Source: DASUPK01 sp033856335 (GTDB lineage Bacteria > Actinomycetota > Thermoleophilia > Solirubrobacterales > 70-9). From it: 34,337 bases of DNA. The DNA lies in assembly GCA_033856335.1 (NCBI GenBank), contig JAWVFG010000181.1, positions 1 through 34,337 of the forward strand. The letters are read 5' to 3'. How positions within the stretch are numbered: position 1 is the stretch's first letter; each line of letters opens with the position of its first letter. The notes beneath the pieces are model-generated. The model was not told where the DNA came from. It was given only the letters and a program-made list of their open reading frames with translations, and did no database searches. Both the position numbers and the translations under genes were made by a program. Below, one piece after another: positions 30,224-34,337 of this stretch.

Positions 30224-31888
30224 TTGAGCAGCTCGAGCGTTCGGATCCTCCCCCTGGGTGGCCTCGGGGAGATCGGGAAGAACATGACCGTCGTCGAGGT
30301 AGACGGGCGGATCGTCGTCGTGGATACCGGCCTGATGTTCCCGTCGGCGGACATGCTGGGTATCGACCTGGTGCTGCCGGACTTCTCGAGCCTGCGAGAG
30401 CGCGCCGAGGACATCGAGGCGATCGTGCTCACCCATGGCCACGAGGACCATGTCGGGGCGCTGCCGTACGTGCTCCGTGAGATCGGCAACCCGCCCGTCG
30501 TCTACGGAGGCCTGCTCACGATCGGCATGGTCCGCTCCAAGCTCGACGAGCACAAGCTTCGCGACGTGCCGCTGCAGGAGCTGCCCGCCGGCGAGCGAGC
30601 GAAGGCGGGCCCGTTCGAGATCGAGCTCGTCCACATGGCCCACTCGATCCCCGACGCCCGCGCGGTCGTCCTGAGATCCGACGCCGGCACGGTGCTGATC
30701 ACCGGCGACTACAAGTTCGACCAGACCCCTGTCGACGGCATCCCCGCCGACGTCTCCCGGCTCGCTGAGCTCGGGCGCGAGGGCGTGCTCTGCCTCTGCG
30801 GGGACTCGACCAACGCCGACCGCCCCGGAGTGGCCCCGTCGGAGTCGAGCGTCGGGCCCGCCCTGCTCGAGGTCTTCGGCCGCTGCTCAGGGCGGATCGT
30901 GGTCACCTCGTTCGCGTCCAACGTCCACCGCGTCCAGCAGGTGATCGACGCCGCCGCGCGTCTCGACCGCCGGGTCGCCCTGGTGGGGCGTTCCATGCGG
31001 AAGAACTTCAACATCGCCTCCAACCTGGGCATGGCGTCGGCCCCGGAGGGGCTGTTCATCTCGCCGAAGGAGATCGAGGACTTCCCCGACGAGAAGGTCG
31101 TGGTGATCTCGACCGGCAGCCAGGGAGAGCCCCTCTCGGCCCTTCGCCGGATGGCCCACCGCGACCATCCCGACGTCGAGCTTCACTCGGGCGACACCGT
31201 GATCTTCTCGGCGACTCCGATTCCCGGAAATGAGCAGTCGGTCAACGAGACCATCGACCGGATCTTCCAGATCGGCGCCGAGGTGGTGACCGCGGCCGAC
31301 GCGCCGATTCACGCGTCCGGGCACGGCTGGCAGGAGGAGCTCAAGCTGATGCTGAACCTGACCAAGCCCCAGAACGTCTTTCCCTTCCACGGGGACCACA
31401 AGCGCCTCAAGCTCCATGGGGACCTCGCCGAGTCGGTGGGCATCGATCGCGACCGGATCTTCACCGGGCGCAACGGCCTTGCGCTGGAGATCGACGGGTC
31501 CGGCGCCAGCTTCGGCGACGACGTGCACGCGAGCATGATCTTCGTCGACGGGGTCTCGGTGGGGGAGCCCGACGAGTTCGCCCTGCGCGACCGGCGCAAG
31601 CTCTCGGACGACGGGGTCTTCATCGTCGTGGCCACCATCTCCTCGGACGACGGCTCCCAGGTGGCGGATCCCGAGGTGATCTTCCGAGGCGTTCCCTTCG
31701 CCAAGGAGGCCGACGGCCTCCGCGACGAGCTCAGGGACGTCGTCCAGGAGACCCTGAACGAGGCCGCCGACGAGCAGGTTCGCGAGATCTCGCTGCTTCA
31801 GCAGGACCTGCACGACGACATCGCGGAGTTCGTCTACGAGAAGCTCCGCCGCCGGCCGCTGGTGCTGCCGGTCGTCGTCGAGGTCTAG
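30224..31888 (+). CDS. rnj: Ribonuclease J
   Basis: RNase J is a metallo-beta-lactamase/beta-CASP nuclease with 5'-3' exonuclease and endonuclease activity in mRNA turnover and rRNA processing. The 554-residue product has LPLGGLGEIGKNM, the zinc site H71-G-H73-E-D75-H76, ITGDYKFDQTPVDG, GDSTNADRPG, the beta-CASP part with STGSQGEPLSAL, then HASGHGWQEEL and FPFHGDHKRL, and a C-terminal region. The start is TTG two bases after dapA; no other start fits. With pnp it gives this cluster two of the main RNA decay enzymes. Confidence 0.95.
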   Translation: MSSSSVRILPLGGLGEIGKNMTVVEVDGRIVVVDTGLMFPSADMLGIDLVLPDFSSLRERAEDIEAIVLTHGHEDHVGALPYVLREIGNPPVVYGGLLTIGMVRSKLDEHKLRDVPLQELPAGERAKAGPFEIELVHMAHSIPDARAVVLRSDAGTVLITGDYKFDQTPVDGIPADVSRLAELGREGVLCLCGDSTNADRPGVAPSESSVGPALLEVFGRCSGRIVVTSFASNVHRVQQVIDAAARLDRRVALVGRSMRKNFNIASNLGMASAPEGLFISPKEIEDFPDEKVVVISTGSQGEPLSALRRMAHRDHPDVELHSGDTVIFSATPIPGNEQSVNETIDRIFQIGAEVVTAADAPIHASGHGWQEELKLMLNLTKPQNVFPFHGDHKRLKLHGDLAESVGIDRDRIFTGRNGLALEIDGSGASFGDDVHASMIFVDGVSVGEPDEFALRDRRKLSDDGVFIVVATISSDDGSQVADPEVIFRGVPFAKEADGLRDELRDVVQETLNEAADEQVREISLLQQDLHDDIAEFVYEKLRRRPLVLPVVVEV

Positions 31889-31910
31889 CCCTACCGCCAC
31901 CGCGGGCAAT

Positions 31911-31952
31911 AAAAAGCCCCCGGTGGTCGAGGGAGGGGCGACCACCGGGGGC
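31911..31952 (-). terminator. Strong intrinsic terminator of the two-component operon
   Basis: GCCCCCGGTGGTC (31916-31928) and GACCACCGGGGGC (31940-31952) form a perfect 13-bp stem with an 11-base loop. On the minus strand it is followed directly by TTTTT (31915-31911), giving a textbook terminator after the histidine kinase gene. On the plus strand no T-tract follows directly, though TTTTT occurs at 31965, so it may also weakly end rnj transcripts. Confidence 0.85.
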
Positions 31953-31976
31953 GATGCCTTGGCCTTTTTACGGGCC

Positions 31977-33470
31977 TTAGCTGTCTCGCCGTGGCATGTG
32001 GGGTTTCGTACCGCGGCGAGGTGTCTCGTCCGATGGAAAATCTAGGACGGGTTCTTGAACGTTTGCTAAAGCAACGAGGGGGAGCCTGACCGAGAAGCGC
32101 GCGCCCCCGTATGTGCTCCGGCCGGCCGAGACGGAGCCGCCATGTGCCTCGGCCACCGCTCGCACGATCGCCAGGCCGAGCCCGCTGCCGCCGCCGCCGG
32201 CGGTGTCCGCCGGGCCGTCCCCGCGGACGAAGCGATCGAAGACCTGGCTCTCCATGTCTGCGGGGATCCCGGGGCCGTCGTCGATGACCTCGAGCACGGC
32301 GTCGTCTCCATCGCGGCGTGCCGTGAGCTCGATCGTCGTCTTGTCGGGCGTGTGCCGGACGGCGTTCTCGAGCAGGTTGCGGATCAGGTGGTGGAGCTCA
32401 TCCGGGCTGCCCTGAAGCGGGAGTGGGCCGTCCAGCTGGCTCTCGATGCGCCGATCGCCGGCGAGCGGCTGGACTTCCTCGAGCGCACCGGCGGCGATGG
32501 CCGCCAGGTCGAGGTCCTTGGTCGCGACCTGGCGCCCGGCATCCGCGCGAGCGAGGAGCAGGAGGTCGGAGACCAGCCCGGACATCCGCTTGCTGGAGGA
32601 GAGCGCGGAGTCGACCGCCTGCCGGTCGTCGTCCGAGCCAACGGCCGCCGCCTGCAGGAGCTCGAGGTTCGCGTGGATGCTGGTCAGCGGCGTTCTCAAT
32701 TCGTGGGACGCGTCCGCGACGAACTCGCGCTGGCGTTCGAGTGACTGCTCGCGCTCGGACCGGGCCTCATCGAGCGCCTGGAGCATGCCGTCCATCGTCC
32801 GCGCCAGCTCGCCCACCTCGTCGTCCGCCACCGGCACCGGGATCCGCTTCGACGGGTCCCTGGTGCTGGTGATCTGGCGCGCCAGGCTGGTGAGCCCCTT
32901 GATCGGCCGCATCGCTCGATCGGCCACCGCCAGGCCGGCGAGGAGAGCGAGCAGCGTCCCGCCCAGCACTCCCGCGCCCAGGAAGAGCCAGAGGCGAGCG
33001 ACCGTGTCGCCCACGCCGGCGTCGGGCCGGGCGTACTGGACGAAGGCGGGGAGGGAGCCGGGTGCGGTGACCGGCTCCGTGGCGACGCTGAGGTCGCCAA
33101 CCTTGTGTATTCCCCCGTGTGGGGCACCGAGGCTGGTCCCGGGATTGGTCCCGGCCAGCGGCCGCCCGTACTGGTCGAGGATCTTGATCTGCGCGTCCTC
33201 GGGGAGCGCGAAGGACCTCAGGTCCGGAGTCTTGGTGACGACACCAACCACCGGGTCCGTGGAGACCCTCGTCTCAGCCGCCAGCGAGCGAGCCGCGCTG
33301 TTGAGCTCCTCCCGGAAGTCGTTGCGGATCCGGTTGCCGACCACCTGTCCCAGCACCAGGGCGAAGCAGACGAGGATCAGAAGCGTCAGGCCGGCTGTGG
33401 TGATCGCGATCCGCCAGCGGACGGGGATGCGCTCAAAGAGCGGCAGCCGTCTGCCGCGGATCCATTTCAC
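31977..33470 (-). CDS. Membrane sensor histidine kinase
   Basis: The 497-residue protein has two transmembrane segments (about residues 21-43 and 157-180) flanking an extracytoplasmic domain of about 110 residues. A HAMP domain (RPIKGLTSLARQI) is followed by HisKA with phospho-accepting H256 in FVADASHELRTPLTSI. The ATPase domain has NLLENAVRHTP (N box), VIDDGPGIP (G1), VFDRFVRGDG (F) and SGLGLAIVRA (G2). It resembles actinobacterial MprB/PrrB-type kinases, but the signal is unknown. The GTG start overlaps the response regulator stop (GTGA), so the pair is cotranscribed and probably translationally coupled. Confidence 0.95.
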   Translation of the reverse strand: MKWIRGRRLPLFERIPVRWRIAITTAGLTLLILVCFALVLGQVVGNRIRNDFREELNSAARSLAAETRVSTDPVVGVVTKTPDLRSFALPEDAQIKILDQYGRPLAGTNPGTSLGAPHGGIHKVGDLSVATEPVTAPGSLPAFVQYARPDAGVGDTVARLWLFLGAGVLGGTLLALLAGLAVADRAMRPIKGLTSLARQITSTRDPSKRIPVPVADDEVGELARTMDGMLQALDEARSEREQSLERQREFVADASHELRTPLTSIHANLELLQAAAVGSDDDRQAVDSALSSSKRMSGLVSDLLLLARADAGRQVATKDLDLAAIAAGALEEVQPLAGDRRIESQLDGPLPLQGSPDELHHLIRNLLENAVRHTPDKTTIELTARRDGDDAVLEVIDDGPGIPADMESQVFDRFVRGDGPADTAGGGGSGLGLAIVRAVAEAHGGSVSAGRSTYGGARFSVRLPLVALANVQEPVLDFPSDETPRRGTKPHMPRRDS

Positions 33471-34159
33471 CCGGCGCCTTTGAGCACGTAGCCGGCGCCT
33501 CGCTTCGTGTGGAGCAGGCGCGGCTCGCCGCCGGACTCGAGCTTGCGCCGCAGGTTGGAGATGAAGACGTCGATCGTGTTGGTCTGCTCGAAGGGGTCAT
33601 AGCCCCAGACGTCCTCGAGCAGCCGCTCGCGCGAGACGACCAGCTTCTTGTTGCGTGCCAGGTACTCGAGGAGCTCGAACTCACGGTTGGTCAGCTCGAT
33701 CTCGCGTTCGCCGCGCTTGACCTCGCGGGTGTCCGGGTTGAGCATCAGGTCGCCGACGACGATCGAGGCGCTGCCCCTCGGGGGCCGGCGTCGCAGCAGG
33801 GCGCGGATGCGGGCGAGCAGCTCCGAGCGCTCGAACGGCTTGGGCAGGTAGTCGTCGGCACCGGTGTCGAGCCCCTTGACGCGGTCGTCCGTCTCGGTGC
33901 GGGCGGTCAGGATCAGGATGGGCACGTCGCTCTCGGCGCGCAGCCGCCTGCAGACCTCCATGCCGTCGAGGCGGGGGAGCCCCAGGTCCAGCACGACCAG
34001 GTCGGGGCTGAACTGCTCCGCCGCGGTGAGCGCCTCGGCGCCGTCGCAGGCGCTGCGGACCTCGTGGCCCTCCGCGCGCAGCGAGCGACGCAGGACGTCT
34101 GCGATTGCCTCGTCGTCCTCAACGACGAGCACCCGGGCGGACCCTGTGGCCTGTTCCAT
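33467..34159 (-). CDS. OmpR/PhoB-type response regulator
   Basis: The 230-residue DNA-binding regulator is phosphorylated by the adjacent kinase. The receiver domain has acidic E14-D15-D16, phospho-acceptor D58 in VVLDLGLPRLDGM, the threonine of LILTARTE and the lysine of PKPFERSELLAR. The winged-helix domain has IELTNREFELLEYLARN, ERLLEDVWGYD, the recognition helix TNTIDVFISNLRRKLE and TKRGAGYVLKG. ATG 34159 fits the family start. An open frame extends to the window edge but its extra residues look non-coding, and a -10 candidate lies just before this ATG. Confidence 0.95.
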   Translation of the reverse strand: MEQATGSARVLVVEDDEAIADVLRRSLRAEGHEVRSACDGAEALTAAEQFSPDLVVLDLGLPRLDGMEVCRRLRAESDVPILILTARTETDDRVKGLDTGADDYLPKPFERSELLARIRALLRRRPPRGSASIVVGDLMLNPDTREVKRGEREIELTNREFELLEYLARNKKLVVSRERLLEDVWGYDPFEQTNTIDVFISNLRRKLESGGEPRLLHTKRGAGYVLKGAG

Positions 34160-34169
34160 CACCGTCTTT

Positions 34170-34175
34170 AGGTTA
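34170..34175 (-). promoter_or_regulatory. Putative -10 element of the two-component operon
   Basis: TAACCT on the minus strand ends ten bases before the ATG, with a weak -35 TTGGGC 16 bases upstream. The predicted leader is about three to four bases. Confidence 0.45.
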
Positions 34176-34337
34176 GATGCCAATTCCCGCCGCCCAAGCG
34201 GGCTTGAGGGAACGTTTAAGCGGCCATCAGACCGCTCCATCTCGGAGCGCAGGGCGAAGCCCGCAGCGACTTGTGCGGGGCGGTCGCTTGTGGCCGCGAT
34301 CTGGTGGCGAAGCCGTGCCTGTCCACGCACGGCAGGG
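34176..34337. other. Upstream region of the response regulator, no gene identified
   Basis: Two hairpins are visible: CGCTCC/GGAGCG (34233-34238 and 34244-34249) and GCCGTGC/GCACGGC (34312-34318 and 34327-34333). The second lies at the window edge. No RNA family or protein was recognised; the region may hold part of a structured RNA or simply operon control sequence. Confidence 0.4.

Noticed and set aside
34200..34337. Structured region considered as RNase P RNA or another ncRNA
   Set aside because: A CTCGGAGC stretch and hairpins are present, but conserved RNase P core sequences such as the ACAGAA segment are absent. Left as unidentified.
1..34337. Mobile elements, prophage, CRISPR arrays, restriction or toxin-antitoxin systems
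   Set aside because: No transposase, integrase, direct-repeat array or defence-type genes were found. All long genes are housekeeping or plausible accessory enzymes.

Overview
The window is GC-rich chromosomal DNA, almost entirely coding, carrying conserved housekeeping genes in an actinobacterial order. The evidence for an actinobacterium is an actinobacterial-type integration host factor (mIHF) next to gmk, rpoZ and coaBC, the series pnp / M16 peptidase / dapB / dapA / RNase J, frequent GTG and TTG starts, and many promoters lying directly against start codons. The protein flavour suggests a deep lineage such as Thermoleophilia/Solirubrobacterales; that placement is inference and not proven by the sequence. 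No mobile element, CRISPR array, rRNA or tRNA was recognised.

Region 1 (1-9707) is a pyrimidine operon: pyrR (3' part) - pyrB - pyrC - isochorismatase-like hydrolase - carA - SnoaL-like protein - carB - pyrK - pyrD. Every junction overlaps by 4 or 8 bases, so the genes are probably translationally coupled. Two extra genes of unknown role sit inside it. Neither pyrE nor pyrF is present.

Region 2 (9708-13130) holds mihF, gmk, rpoZ, coaBC, a small TPR protein and dtd. Region 3 (13131-21456) is the translation/transcription cluster rimP - nusA - infB - DUF503 - rbfA - nrnA - truB - ribF - rpsO. A promoter followed by an intrinsic-terminator-like hairpin precedes rimP and looks like an attenuator. 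NusA carries an acidic insertion, a predicted zinc-binding motif and a long acidic tail, and the ylxR gene often found between nusA and infB is absent.

Region 4 (21457-24842) separates rpsO from pnp, which are adjacent in many bacteria. It holds a peroxiredoxin, a small unknown protein, a DsbA-like thioredoxin-fold protein and, on the minus strand, a secreted CocE/NonD-type serine hydrolase. Region 5 (24843-31888) is pnp, an M16 zinc peptidase, dapB, dapA and RNase J. A 206-base gap before dapB contains evenly spaced palindromes that look like an operator array, the strongest unexplained non-coding signal here. Region 6 (31889-34337) is a strong terminator for the minus strand and an OmpR-type response regulator / histidine kinase pair on the minus strand.

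Across the window, eleven genes have a TANNNT -10-like hexamer ending 6-11 bases before the start codon, which predicts leaderless or nearly leaderless mRNAs.
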